From assembly GCA_034435015.1 (NCBI GenBank), contig DAOTYH010000045.1, positions 1 through 64,000 on the forward strand: 64,000 bases of DNA, in the 5' to 3' direction. Both the position numbers and the translations under genes were made by a program. The notes under the pieces are model-generated. The model saw only the letters and a list, made by a program, of their open reading frames with translations. It did not search any database and was not told where the DNA came from. Positions 34,862 to 43,529 of this stretch are shown here, one piece after another. Each line of letters begins with the position of its first letter. Position 1 is the stretch's first letter. The DNA is from DAOTYH01 sp034435015 (GTDB taxonomy: Bacteria; Chloroflexota; Anaerolineae; Aggregatilineales; UBA3940).

Positions 34862-36877
34862 CTACTTACTCGGTGTACCATACAAAGCGCTACGACGCTC
34901 TTCCAGTGGCAAAGCCTCCAGTTCTCTCAGGCGGGCATCACCGCTACGCCCAAAACGGGTTGGATCGTAGGCCGGCAGGCCCAGCGCCGCACGTTTCTTG
35001 TCAATGTGTTCCAGTGTTCGGCGGATCATCTCATCAGGATCACGTATGAACTCCAGCTTGCCGCCATACAGCTTCTCCCAGCCCTCGCTGATGTAACGCA
35101 ACACAATATCGCTGTCGCTCACTCGATCAGGCATCCCGCTGACTGGTGATGAGCCGCCAAAGATGACATAAGCGCCAGAGGCAACACAGTAGGTCCCAAT
35201 GGACAGCGCCTTCTCGCTCATCCATTCCGGCGCCAGTCCCACGGCTGGAATCTGATCAATGTCATCTCCCAGCCCGCCTTCCTCGACCATCTGGGTAAGC
35301 ACGGTCAAAATGCGGGTGTTATCTACACATGACCCCATGTGCAGGACCGGCGGAATCCCCACTGTCTCGCAGACTTCGCGCAGGCCCGGCCCAGCCTTAT
35401 CCAGTCCGGCCTCGCCTAGAAGCAAGCCTAGCTTGGCGGCGGCAATGGCTCCACACCCAGTCTCAACCACTAAGACATCGTTCTTCAGTAACTCTGTTGT
35501 GACATAGGTGTGCAGATAATCTTGCTTAGAACGGGGATTGTTGCACCCCACAATGGCGGCCACGCCGCGAATACGTCCGGCCATGATCGCATCATTGAGA
35601 GGGCGGAACGAGGCACGATAACTGCCGCCCAGCATATAGTTGATATATTCATGGGAGAAGCCGGGCACCAGGTCCTCTCGCACATCCGGAATGTGTGTTT
35701 CTCCGCGATTCTTGTAGTTGTCAATAGCCGTCTTCAGGATTTGTTTGGCGATGGAGAGGGCGCGGTGTTCATCAAACTCGATGTGGGTTGCGCCTTTGAT
35801 CTTGACCTTAGGCGAAGTTGTGATCACCAGCGTATGGAAGTTCCGGGCCAGATCAACCAGTGCCTGCATGATGCACTGGACATCTACGACCATTGCCTCG
35901 ACTGCCCCCGTCAGGATAGACAATTCCTGATGCAGGAAGTTGCCTGCCGCCGGTATACCCTGCCGCATCAGGATTTCATTGGCTGTACAGCAAATACCGG
36001 CTAAGTTGACCCCCTGTGCGCCAGCGGCGCGGGCATATTCAATGATCTCTGGGTCCTGGGAGGCGGCCACAATCATCTCACTGAGCGTTGGCTCATGGCC
36101 ATGCACAATGACGTTGACCATATCTTTCTTCAGGACGCCCAGATTGGCCTGCCCTAGAATCGGAGCAGGGGTCCCAAAAAGAATATCGGATATATCGGTG
36201 GCGATCATACTGCCGCCCCATCCGTCGGACAGAGCTGTGCGGACTGCGTGTTGCAGGATATGTTCGGGGTCCTGATCGTCACCAATATGTGTCCGGTGTA
36301 GCGCTTCAACGACCTCGCGGTCAATGCCGCGCGGAATGACCCCCCGCTCCTTCCAGAGCTTCTGGCGCTTGGCAGGGGCTCGAATGACGGGCGCAACCTC
36401 CCCTCTCTGCTGTCCGAACTGGGTAATGTACAAGTCAGCCAGATCATTGGCAATTTCCTGCGGAGCACGCTCCTCAATAGGGATGCCGTACTTGGAGGCA
36501 ACCATGCGCAGCTTGGCAATGTCGCGGATGGTGTACCCCTCAGCCTCGCCATTGGCAACAGCCTTGAGAGTAAAGGCCATATCACGCCCATGATCGGAGT
36601 GGGCGGCGGCTCCAGCCGCAATAGCCCGAATTAGGTTGCGGGCTTGAATGGTGTCAATAGTTGCGCCGCATACACCTGTCTGGCCCTCCTTGGTCAGGCG
36701 GCAGGGGCCCATCCCGCACAGCTTACAGCACATCCCGGCAGAGCCAATATTACAGGGAACCATCTCCTCTGCGCGGGTGAAGGCAGTGCTGATCCCTATC
36801 TCTTCAGCCCGAATCAACATCTCCTGAGCGGCGGGGTCGGCACTGAGTTCTTCCGGATTTCGTTTGTCCTTGGTCAT
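34862..36877 (-). CDS. acsA: Anaerobic Ni-CO dehydrogenase catalytic subunit (AcsA/CooS)
   Basis: 671 residues. The N-terminal D and B cluster Cys occur in MVPCNIGSAGMCCKLCGMGPC and GVCGAT. C-cluster ligands follow: the His in AHSDH, Cys in GICCTANE, GCNNPRSKQD, TGCGAIAAAKLG, GSCVDNTR and YCVASGAYVIFG. It reduces CO2 to CO for acetyl-CoA synthesis or oxidises CO. Adjacent acsB shows it is the ACS-bound form. Length is normal for the family. Confidence 0.97.
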   Translation of the reverse strand: MTKDKRNPEELSADPAAQEMLIRAEEIGISTAFTRAEEMVPCNIGSAGMCCKLCGMGPCRLTKEGQTGVCGATIDTIQARNLIRAIAAGAAAHSDHGRDMAFTLKAVANGEAEGYTIRDIAKLRMVASKYGIPIEERAPQEIANDLADLYITQFGQQRGEVAPVIRAPAKRQKLWKERGVIPRGIDREVVEALHRTHIGDDQDPEHILQHAVRTALSDGWGGSMIATDISDILFGTPAPILGQANLGVLKKDMVNVIVHGHEPTLSEMIVAASQDPEIIEYARAAGAQGVNLAGICCTANEILMRQGIPAAGNFLHQELSILTGAVEAMVVDVQCIMQALVDLARNFHTLVITTSPKVKIKGATHIEFDEHRALSIAKQILKTAIDNYKNRGETHIPDVREDLVPGFSHEYINYMLGGSYRASFRPLNDAIMAGRIRGVAAIVGCNNPRSKQDYLHTYVTTELLKNDVLVVETGCGAIAAAKLGLLLGEAGLDKAGPGLREVCETVGIPPVLHMGSCVDNTRILTVLTQMVEEGGLGDDIDQIPAVGLAPEWMSEKALSIGTYCVASGAYVIFGGSSPVSGMPDRVSDSDIVLRYISEGWEKLYGGKLEFIRDPDEMIRRTLEHIDKKRAALGLPAYDPTRFGRSGDARLRELEALPLEERRSALYGTPSK

Positions 36878-36890
36878 GGTTTGGTCCCCC

Positions 36891-37289
36891 TTAATCTCTC
36901 ATCTTGTCGAGGCGGCCCAGCACTCCCATACCGGGGCAAGGCCACAGTGGCCGTCCCACTGTGTCGACCTGTTGTGTGAAGCTGACTACCTGCCGGGTCT
37001 GTTCATATACAGCCGTGTGGCGGAAGAAGGCTCCCTCGCTGTCTGCAGTGGCGGCTACACCTGCCTCGGCAGGGGCGGGCAACTCCTCCAGATAACCAGC
37101 CTCTTCTAGGCTGGCGCGAATAGTGTCCGGAGTGATGAGAGCCGGGTCGTAGCTTACTTCCACAACATGAAAGCAACTGCTGGCATATACATCCTGGATG
37201 CCGGGCAACTCTAACAAGATGCGTCGTACTTCGATCACATGGTGATCTCCATACATAGCGGGCGTCTCGAAAGTCACTTTTTCTGCCAT
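36891..37289 (-). CDS. HMA-like small protein lacking the CxxC motif, first gene of the CODH/ACS operon
   Basis: 132 residues. Residues 4-66 follow the heavy-metal-associated ferredoxin fold (VTFETPAMY at strand 1, GIQDVYASSCFHVVEVSYDP, TIRASLEEAGY). The usual MxCxxC reads MYGDHH, so both Cys are replaced and His16-His17 could be alternative ligands. The second half (about 85-132) is unlike HMA proteins and ends with PLWPCPGMGVLG. It is 13 bases ahead of acsA. A nickel-delivery role is attractive but unproven. Confidence 0.75.
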   Translation of the reverse strand: MAEKVTFETPAMYGDHHVIEVRRILLELPGIQDVYASSCFHVVEVSYDPALITPDTIRASLEEAGYLEELPAPAEAGVAATADSEGAFFRHTAVYEQTRQVVSFTQQVDTVGRPLWPCPGMGVLGRLDKMRD

Positions 37290-37690
37290 TCTCTACTAAC
37301 CTCTCCCTGTTTGCTGAGAAGGAATCGTGAGCATTGGTTAAACTTTCTCAGCGTCTTGTCTGACAATCTTTCTGATATTATTCTGCCTCCTCCTGCGGAT
37401 TGGATGATGGATAAAGCACATCAAGTTCTCTGAGACAGGGAAGGGGGAGTGTGAGTGCGGTGTGGAATTCAAACATAGGTAACAATTTCATCACCTGATG
37501 TGCCTATCGGCAGTATAAGTGATCCTGCGATGTGGATTAAGTACAGGCTGTCATGATCAAAGGTGACGTTTGTCATTGTCATATGTGCAAGTCCAGCCAC
37601 GGTTTTAGGAGCGGGAATATCCGGGCAACTGTCTAGAGAGAGGGTTGACCGCCCTACTCCTTAAGGTAGAGCGGCCTTCCGAACTCAGAC
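37290..37690. other. Promoter region of the CODH/ACS operon
   Basis: About 400 bases without a gene. It must hold the leftward CODH/ACS promoter. TTGTC-T-GACAA lies at 37356-37366 and TGACGTTTGTCA at 37564-37575, the latter like the palindrome before the ArsR-SQR operon. A hairpin at 37649-37674 (CCGCCCTAC / GTAGAGCGG, one mismatch) follows the M24-fold gene but has no T-run. No clear -35/-10 pair was identified. Confidence 0.45.
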
Positions 37691-38893
37691 TCATACGGGC
37701 AGTGTGAGGCTCTCTAGATCACGGGGATAGTAAGTAAGCCGCTCGATTCCATCCTCAGTGACGACTACCGTATCTGAGTGACGAAATCCTCCCAGACCCG
37801 GCACATATAGACCCGGTTCAACAGTAAAGACCATGCCCGGTTTCAGCTCAACATCACTGCCTGTATCCAGGAAAGGCCCCTCGTGATAGCGCAGGCCAAT
37901 AGCATGGCCGCTGTGGTGCTTCCAGTAGGCCGTCAGATCATGTTTCTCAAAGTATGCCCTGACAGCGCGATCCACATCACAGCAACGTGCCCCCGGCCTC
38001 ATTGCCTCAAAAGCGGTCTCCTGTAAGGCAAGCATATGCTCAAAGAACCGCCGCTGCTCATCGGTAGGCCGCCCCAAGATCATTGTACGTTCGAGTTCTG
38101 ACTCATAGCCCCAGACTGGCGCACCTGCTCCGCTCACCAGCACGTCACCGGGCTGGAAGGTGATATTGGCCGCCAAAGCATGGGGAATAGCCGCATTGCG
38201 CCCGATCTGCCCCCGGTACCCTGCACTGGCACCGCTTCCAAAAGCACTCTGTGAGCGGTAGATCGGCCCGATGGCATCCATCATAGCCCGTGTTGCTTCA
38301 TCACTGGCTCTCTGGCTGACCTCAGTTTCTGTTGCGCCAACCACCGTATAGCGCTGTAACAGGGTGTGAGCGAGATTACCCCAGCGGACGCTTTCCCGGA
38401 TCAGTGCCAATTCGGCTGGTGACTTGATCATCATCTGGTCTTCGACGAAGGAACGCAGGGGGATTATCTGTGCGCCTGTCAACTCGGAGAGGCTGGGGCC
38501 GCGATACCCTAGTACCCAAGGGTAGCCGTCATCGTCTGCCCCTATCTTCGCCCGAATACCCATATCGGTCAGGGTATTTGCCAGTACATGCATTGGATGC
38601 GGATCGCCCGGATATTCAAGATAATGATCAACGCGCTCTACAACGGCGTTTGATTGGGCGTGTTCAACCTCCAGACGGGGCACAAACAGCGCCCGCTCGC
38701 CTCGGTCGTTCATGGCAAAGGCCATAGGCCGCTCGGTCGGGATGAAGGCAAAGCCGGTATAGTACAAGATGTAGCTTCGGTCGAATAAAACGACCCCTTT
38801 CAGCCCCTCCTTCCGGGCATAATCAGCCAATTTGTCGCAACGATTGCGGTGCTCAGCATCGCTGATCTTTAGCTGGGAAACAACAACGGACAT
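37691..38893 (-). CDS. M24-fold (creatinase/aminopeptidase P-like) protein with lost metal ligands
   Basis: 400 residues: N-terminal creatinase-type domain (1-155) and C-terminal pita-bread domain (160-395). The HSGHAIGLRYHEGP motif with His330 and the VEPG Glu359 are kept. The first metal Asp is Ser254 (LVSGAG), the next Asp is Glu266 (SELERT) and the last Glu is Ser373 (RHSDTV). Loss of these ligands argues against a normal dimetal peptidase; creatinase, which uses no metal, is the precedent. Monocistronic, divergent from the acetyltransferase. Confidence 0.82.
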   Translation of the reverse strand: MSVVVSQLKISDAEHRNRCDKLADYARKEGLKGVVLFDRSYILYYTGFAFIPTERPMAFAMNDRGERALFVPRLEVEHAQSNAVVERVDHYLEYPGDPHPMHVLANTLTDMGIRAKIGADDDGYPWVLGYRGPSLSELTGAQIIPLRSFVEDQMMIKSPAELALIRESVRWGNLAHTLLQRYTVVGATETEVSQRASDEATRAMMDAIGPIYRSQSAFGSGASAGYRGQIGRNAAIPHALAANITFQPGDVLVSGAGAPVWGYESELERTMILGRPTDEQRRFFEHMLALQETAFEAMRPGARCCDVDRAVRAYFEKHDLTAYWKHHSGHAIGLRYHEGPFLDTGSDVELKPGMVFTVEPGLYVPGLGGFRHSDTVVVTEDGIERLTYYPRDLESLTLPV

Positions 38894-38927
38894 AATCTGT
38901 TCTCCTCTGCTTCGTAGTGCTGTTTTT

Positions 38928-38955
38928 TTGGAATTATAGTCCTGCCGCCTACAAT
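38928..38955 (+). promoter_or_regulatory. Promoter of the acetyltransferase gene
   Basis: TTGGAA (38928-38933) and TACAAT (38950-38955) with 16 bases between, upstream of the start at 39003. Confidence 0.5.
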
Positions 38956-39002
38956 ATGCGTTGCGCCTTCCCCATCAAATGTGTTCTTCTGGAGGTGCTT
39001 CG

Positions 39003-40139
39003 ATGCATCTGTCTATCCTGCCCGTTCGAACTTGGGCTGACAGGCGTGACTTCTACAACTTTGCGTGGCGGGTTTATCAAGATGATCCAAACTGGGTCCC
39101 CCATTTGTGGCCGCAACGCAAGAGCTATCTGGAACGCAGGGCGGCTTTTTTTCATTATGGGGAAGGGGAATTCTGGCTGGCCCGGTGGGGTGGAGAGGTT
39201 GTAGGGACAATTGGCACAGCTATTGATTATTCCCGTAATCGCAATAAGGGCTGGCGTGCCGCCAACTTTGGCTTCTTTGAGGTGTTGCCTGACGGCTACG
39301 AGGTGGCCGTGAAGTTATGGGATCACGCCTGTCAGTGGGCGCGTGAGCATGGCATGACTGAGCTTCAGGGACCTTACAGCTTCTCGACAACGGACGATCC
39401 GGGTTTCTTGGTGCAAGGCTTTGAATACGCCCCCGCGATCATGATGGGGCACAATCCGCCCTATTACCCTGAGTTTGCCCAGCGCTATGGTTTTGAGGTG
39501 CTACAGGAAAGCGTAGCCTATCGCATTGATCTAGCCCGGATCAATTTTGACGTGAACAACGCCCCTGCGGCTATTCACCGCATTGCCGCTCGTGTGCTCC
39601 AACGGCATGGAGGCGGCGTGATTCGTCACGCCCGGCTGGATGATTGGGAGCAGGAGATCAAGCGGCTCCATCCTCTCTATAACAAGTCCCTTGCCGTCCT
39701 GCCGGAGTTTTCTCCAATGGAAGAGATCGAATTTCGTGCGCAGGCGATGGCCCTAAAGCCGATCTTAGACCCTGATTTGGTTCTGATAGCTCAGATAGAT
39801 GGCAAGGCAGTAGGTTTCGCCTTGGGCTTGCCTAACATCATGGAAGCGCTTAGGTACGCTAATGGCCTGCGCCATCCGTGGGACTACGTGCGGCTGGCGC
39901 TGGCTCGGCGTCGTATCACTGGTGTCAGCTTCAAGATTCTAGCCGTTGACCCAGACTACTGGGGATACGGCCTTGAAGCGCTTCTGTTTCTAGAGTTTGG
40001 TAAAGCGGCTATCCGGAAGGGGTATAAGTGGATAGATGGGTCGCTGACCAGCCAGCAGAATCCCCAGACCAATAAGCTCGCCGCACGTATGGGCGGTTAT
40101 ATCTATCGCCGTTACAGAGAGTATCGGCTCTCCCTATAG
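39003..40139 (+). CDS. GNAT-fold acyltransferase family protein
   Basis: 378 residues. The N-terminal region (WRVYQDDPNWVPHLW, GEFWLARWGGEVVGTIG) and C-terminal VDPDYWGYGLEALLFLE with EYRLSL end match a family of large GNAT-like proteins found near metabolic genes. Start at 39003 because GGAGGTGCTTCG precedes it; the frame is open from 38961. It stands alone between the M24-fold gene and the sulfur operon. Substrate unknown. Confidence 0.75.
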   Translation: MHLSILPVRTWADRRDFYNFAWRVYQDDPNWVPHLWPQRKSYLERRAAFFHYGEGEFWLARWGGEVVGTIGTAIDYSRNRNKGWRAANFGFFEVLPDGYEVAVKLWDHACQWAREHGMTELQGPYSFSTTDDPGFLVQGFEYAPAIMMGHNPPYYPEFAQRYGFEVLQESVAYRIDLARINFDVNNAPAAIHRIAARVLQRHGGGVIRHARLDDWEQEIKRLHPLYNKSLAVLPEFSPMEEIEFRAQAMALKPILDPDLVLIAQIDGKAVGFALGLPNIMEALRYANGLRHPWDYVRLALARRRITGVSFKILAVDPDYWGYGLEALLFLEFGKAAIRKGYKWIDGSLTSQQNPQTNKLAARMGGYIYRRYREYRLSL

Positions 40140-40197
40140 CCTCTCCCCCCTTTTGCTTGGCCCTCATATTGCCGATCTCATGCTGTTGCCTGACATC

Positions 40198-40232
40198 TGA
40201 CATATGTCATATCTATATAGTGATAAATGTCA
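40198..40232. promoter_or_regulatory. Repeated TGACATATGTCA operator before the arsR-sqr operon
   Basis: Perfect 12-base palindrome TGACATATGTCA at 40198-40209, with an imperfect copy TGATAAATGTCA at 40221-40232, centres 23 bases apart. The form TGAC-N4-GTCA resembles CRP/FNR-family sites. Confidence 0.5.
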
Positions 40233-40252
40233 CTGTGTGCTTGTGTTTATAT

Positions 40253-40271
40253 TCACAATAATCTATTGTGA
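40253..40271. promoter_or_regulatory. Inverted repeat, likely ArsR-family operator
   Basis: TCACAATA-ATC-TATTGTGA, perfect eight-base arms, 74 bases before the regulator. An outer pair ATTCAC / GTGAAT continues the AT-rich symmetry to about 40291. AT-rich dyads of this kind are normal ArsR/SmtB targets. Confidence 0.5.
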
Positions 40272-40344
40272 TTTATGCGCTTATGTGAATATATCTATTT
40301 TACGATACGAACGCGGAGCATCGGCGCTCCCTTGAGGAAAAGAG

Positions 40345-40701
40345 ATGAGTGTGGATCGTAAATTACGTGAAGAGGTATCCGTCCTGCATGCGCAGGTATG
40401 TGATTGTCTAGCTGAGCCAAACCGCATTCTCATCTTGTATGCGCTGGCCGAGCATCCCCATCATGTCAGCGAGTTGGCTTCCAAACTTGAAATACCCCAG
40501 CCGACTGTGTCACGTCATCTTAAGTTGTTGCGTGAGCGAGGGCTGGTCAATGCCCAGCGTGAAGGTCAGCTTGTCATCTACTCACTTGTAGATATGCGCA
40601 TTATTCAAGCGCTTGATCTGTTGCGTGCCTTGCTTGCCGATCTGCTCAAGAGTCAGGGGGAATTGGGCAAGTCAGTCAGCCAGCAGATTCATTCTTTGTG
40701 A
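40345..40701 (+). CDS. ArsR/SmtB family regulator
   Basis: 118-residue winged-helix repressor: EPNRILILYALAEHPHHVSELASKL, PQPTVSRHLKLLRERGLV and REGQLVIYSL. A Cys-Asp-Cys pair lies at residues 19-21, before the first helix; the second sensing Cys known in SqrR/BigR is absent. It overlaps the flavoprotein frame by four bases if the earlier start of that gene is used. Expected to sense persulfide, sulfide or metal and control the sulfur operon. Confidence 0.87.
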   Translation: MSVDRKLREEVSVLHAQVCDCLAEPNRILILYALAEHPHHVSELASKLEIPQPTVSRHLKLLRERGLVNAQREGQLVIYSLVDMRIIQALDLLRALLADLLKSQGELGKSVSQQIHSL

Positions 40702-40727
40702 TCAATTACTTTCAGGAGAGGGAGACT

Positions 40728-41981
40728 GTGAAAACATTCCTAATTCTTGGAGCGGGCACTGGCGGCACAATGGTTGCCAACAAGATGGCCGAGCACCTGG
40801 ACCCGCAAGATTGGAAGATCATCATTGTAGACCGCGACGAAACACATTACTACCAGCCGGGTTTTCTGTTTATCCCGTTTGGGATGTACACGCCGGAAGA
40901 TGTTGTCAAACCAAAGCGCGATTTCATCCCCCCCAACGTAGAAATGATCCTCTCGGATATCGAGGTTATTGAACCTGAGGCAAACCGAGTCAAGTTGACG
41001 CGGAACAAACGTGTGATCAACTATGACTACCTCGTCATTGCCACGGGCACTGACATCCGTCCTGAAGAAGTAGAAGGCTTGAAGGACGGGGCGTGGTACA
41101 AGAACATCTTCGATTTCTATACGTTGGAGGGCGCCACTGAGCTTGGCCGCTTCTTAAAGTACTGGCGGGGGGGACGGCTGGTACTGAACATAGCCGAGAT
41201 GCCCATCAAGTGCCCTGTCGCGCCGTTGGAGTTTCTATTTCTGGCGGACTGGTATTTCCACACGCGCGGCATCCGTGACAAGGTAGAGATAGTCTTTGCG
41301 ACCCCCTTGCCCGGCGCGTTTACCAAACCCCGTGCATCGGCCATGCTGGGTGACATTCTAGAGCAGAAGGGCATCCATGTGGAGCCGGACTTCAACATCT
41401 CTGAGGTAGACAGCACCGACCAGAAAATCCTCTCTTACGATGGACGCGAGATTGGCTATGACCTGCTGGTCAGCATTCCCACCAACATGGGGGCCGAGGT
41501 GATCGAACGTTCCGGCTTAGGGAACGAACTGAACTATGTTCCAACAGACCCCCATACCCTGCGCTCGAAGAAGTGGGAGAACATCTGGGTCATCGGCGAT
41601 GCGGCTGATGTCCCCGCTTCAAAAGCCGGCTCGGTAGCTCACTTTATGCTGGATGTGCTGGTAGAGAACATCCTTCGCAGTATGGAAGGACTTGAGCCGC
41701 TCCCCAAGTTTGACGGTCACGCCAACTGCTTCATCGAAAGCGGCTTTGAGAAAGGCCTGCTGATTGACTTCAACTACGATGTTGAGCCGTTGCCCGGCAA
41801 GTATCCGTTACCCGGGCTGGGGCCATTCTCTCTGCTTCAAGAGTCGGCAGTCAATCACTGGGGCAAGATGATGTTCCGTTGGATTTACTGGAATATCCTG
41901 CTTAAGGGCGGCGAGTTGCCTTTCGAGTCTCAGATGAGCATGGCAGGCAAGTGGACAGGAGCATTCAATGGACGGAAATGA
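40728..41981 (+). CDS. FAD oxidoreductase, sulfide:quinone oxidoreductase-like
   Basis: 417 residues. Rossmann start FLILGAGTGGTMVAN, second FAD region DYLVIATGTDIRP, and VIGDAADVPASKAGS near the C-terminus. Cys in IKCPVAPLEF and in ANCFIESG fit the redox-active pair of SQR (positions like Cys160 and Cys356); the third Cys is missing. It would oxidise sulfide at the membrane face and pass electrons to quinone. Start: GTG at 40728 with AGGAGAGG upstream, giving MKTFLILGAG; the track start at 40698 is also open. Confidence 0.82.
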   Translation: MKTFLILGAGTGGTMVANKMAEHLDPQDWKIIIVDRDETHYYQPGFLFIPFGMYTPEDVVKPKRDFIPPNVEMILSDIEVIEPEANRVKLTRNKRVINYDYLVIATGTDIRPEEVEGLKDGAWYKNIFDFYTLEGATELGRFLKYWRGGRLVLNIAEMPIKCPVAPLEFLFLADWYFHTRGIRDKVEIVFATPLPGAFTKPRASAMLGDILEQKGIHVEPDFNISEVDSTDQKILSYDGREIGYDLLVSIPTNMGAEVIERSGLGNELNYVPTDPHTLRSKKWENIWVIGDAADVPASKAGSVAHFMLDVLVENILRSMEGLEPLPKFDGHANCFIESGFEKGLLIDFNYDVEPLPGKYPLPGLGPFSLLQESAVNHWGKMMFRWIYWNILLKGGELPFESQMSMAGKWTGAFNGRK

Positions 41982-42636
41982 AGTAGCTCTGCTCCATCAG
42001 AAAGTGGATCGCCTGACTGAGATGGTTGAGGCGCAGTACAGGCGTCAGTTGCAAATTGAAGAGCTGGCCCAGGAAGTGTTCCCGATAGCCAACCACGCTG
42101 TCAAGCTCACCATTGACGAGCTGGACGAGATTGGCGGCGACTTTCAGCTTGAGGACCTGCTCTATTTGCTGAAGCGGTTGCTCCGTGACACTCGGATGCT
42201 GATCAAACTGCTCGACCGGCTGGAAGCTGTCTCTCAACTGGGTGATGAAGTCGAACTGCTCGGTAAACAAGTTTTTAACAATGTGGTTGAGGCATTGGAC
42301 CGGTTGGAGCGCGAGGGCTATTTCACTTTTGCGCAGGGCGGCTGGCGGATCGTTCAGAAGATCGTGAGCGAGTTCACTGAGGATGATGTGAACGCGCTAG
42401 GCGATAACATCGTGACCATCTTGAAGACTGTGCGCAACATGACTCAGCCAGAGATCATGGCTCTGGCCAACAATGCCATAGACGCAATTCGGCAGGATGA
42501 TTCAACGGAGGAGAACATCTCGCTCTGGTATCTAATCCGCGAGATGGGCGATCCCCAAGTACGCCGAGGGCTAGCGCGCACACTGAATATTGTCAAAGCT
42601 CTGGCCGATCAGCCAGATTCGTCTGTCAAAAATTAG
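41968..42636 (+). CDS. DUF1641 family protein
   Basis: 222 residues, soluble and almost wholly helical, with many Leu heptads (LLYLLKRLLRDTRMLIKLLDRL). DUF1641 proteins regularly follow SQR-like flavoproteins and may scaffold them. It starts 14 bases inside the flavoprotein gene, behind AGGAGC, so the two are translationally coupled. No catalytic motif is visible. Confidence 0.82.
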   Translation: MDGNEVALLHQKVDRLTEMVEAQYRRQLQIEELAQEVFPIANHAVKLTIDELDEIGGDFQLEDLLYLLKRLLRDTRMLIKLLDRLEAVSQLGDEVELLGKQVFNNVVEALDRLEREGYFTFAQGGWRIVQKIVSEFTEDDVNALGDNIVTILKTVRNMTQPEIMALANNAIDAIRQDDSTEENISLWYLIREMGDPQVRRGLARTLNIVKALADQPDSSVKN

Positions 42637-42673
42637 GGATTTCAATACCTTTAAGGAAGGAGCTATTCACAAG

Positions 42674-42976
42674 ATGGGTGTTCTAGACGCAGTTAAGTTC
42701 GACGCAGAAGGCTACATGGTAGACCCGCATGAGTGGACGCCTGAGATCGCCAAGGCGATTGCTGAATCTATTGGCATCGCCCTGACAGACCGCCACTGGG
42801 TCGTGATCAATTTCGCTCGCAAGGAATTTGAGACAAACGGTGAGGCGCCAACTCTCCGCCGCATTACCAAGATGACCGACGTAGGCACTAAGGAACTGTA
42901 TGAGTTGTTCCCTGGCGGTGCGGCCAAGGTCGCGGCCAAGATTTCCGGGCTCGGCAAGCCGACAGGTTGTATCTAG
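42674..42976 (+). CDS. tusE: TusE/DsrC-like sulfur carrier
   Basis: 100 residues: VKFDAEGYMVDPHEWTPEIA, ALTDRHWVVINFARKEF and the C-terminal arm GLGKPTGCI with Cys99. True DsrC has a second Cys about ten residues earlier; here that stretch is AAKISG, so only the terminal Cys is present, as in TusE-type carriers. It should carry sulfur from DsrE2 or the SQR product. AAGGAG precedes the ATG at 42674. Confidence 0.88.
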   Translation: MGVLDAVKFDAEGYMVDPHEWTPEIAKAIAESIGIALTDRHWVVINFARKEFETNGEAPTLRRITKMTDVGTKELYELFPGGAAKVAAKISGLGKPTGCI

Positions 42977-43026
42977 AGTCGTATGCTCGGCAGTTGAGCA
43001 TCTCACAATCTATTAAGGAGTTTTGA

Positions 43027-43506
43027 ATGGCTGAGAAGAACAATCGCAAGCTCTGCATTATAGCGTCGAAAGGCTCGCTTGACATGGCCTATCCGCCGCT
43101 GATCCTTGCAAATGCGGCCTGCATGAGCGGCATCGAAGCCCACATTTTCTTTACTTTCTGGGGGCTGGATATCATCACTAAGAAGAAGATGGGCAAGCTC
43201 CATGTGGCAACGGTGGGCAACCCGAACATGCATCCTTGGTTTCACATCCCCACGCTGATCGGCGCTCTGCCGGGTATGTCCGCATTGGCTTCATGGATGA
43301 TGCGGCGAGAGATCGCCAAGCTGGACTTCCCTCCCATCCCTGAGTTTGTTGAGATGGTGGCCGATGCAGGCACTCGCCTATATGGCTGCAAGATGTCCAT
43401 GGATATGATGAAGCTCACCAAAGCCGATCTGGTTGAGCCGGCTGAGGTGCTTGGCGCAATGGAGTTCCTTGAAATCTCAGAGGGCGCCCAGACCTTGTTC
43501 ATCTAG
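43027..43506 (+). CDS. DsrE2-type sulfurtransferase
   Basis: 159 residues of the DsrE/DsrE2 (peroxiredoxin-like) family: KLCIIASKGSLDMAYPPLIL, AHIFFTFWGLDI, and TRLYGCKMSMDMMKL with the candidate persulfide Cys. A hydrophobic segment lies near residues 75-90. It ends the sulfur operon and probably hands persulfide sulfur to the TusE-like protein just upstream. Confidence 0.87.
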   Translation: MAEKNNRKLCIIASKGSLDMAYPPLILANAACMSGIEAHIFFTFWGLDIITKKKMGKLHVATVGNPNMHPWFHIPTLIGALPGMSALASWMMRREIAKLDFPPIPEFVEMVADAGTRLYGCKMSMDMMKLTKADLVEPAEVLGAMEFLEISEGAQTLFI

Positions 43507-43529
43507 CCAAGCGGCTGGGAGCAACGTTC

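Noticed and set aside
34390..35049. Plus-strand frame of 219 codons
   Set aside because: Lies opposite acsB and acsA, both with complete metal-ligand motifs; no recognisable protein features.
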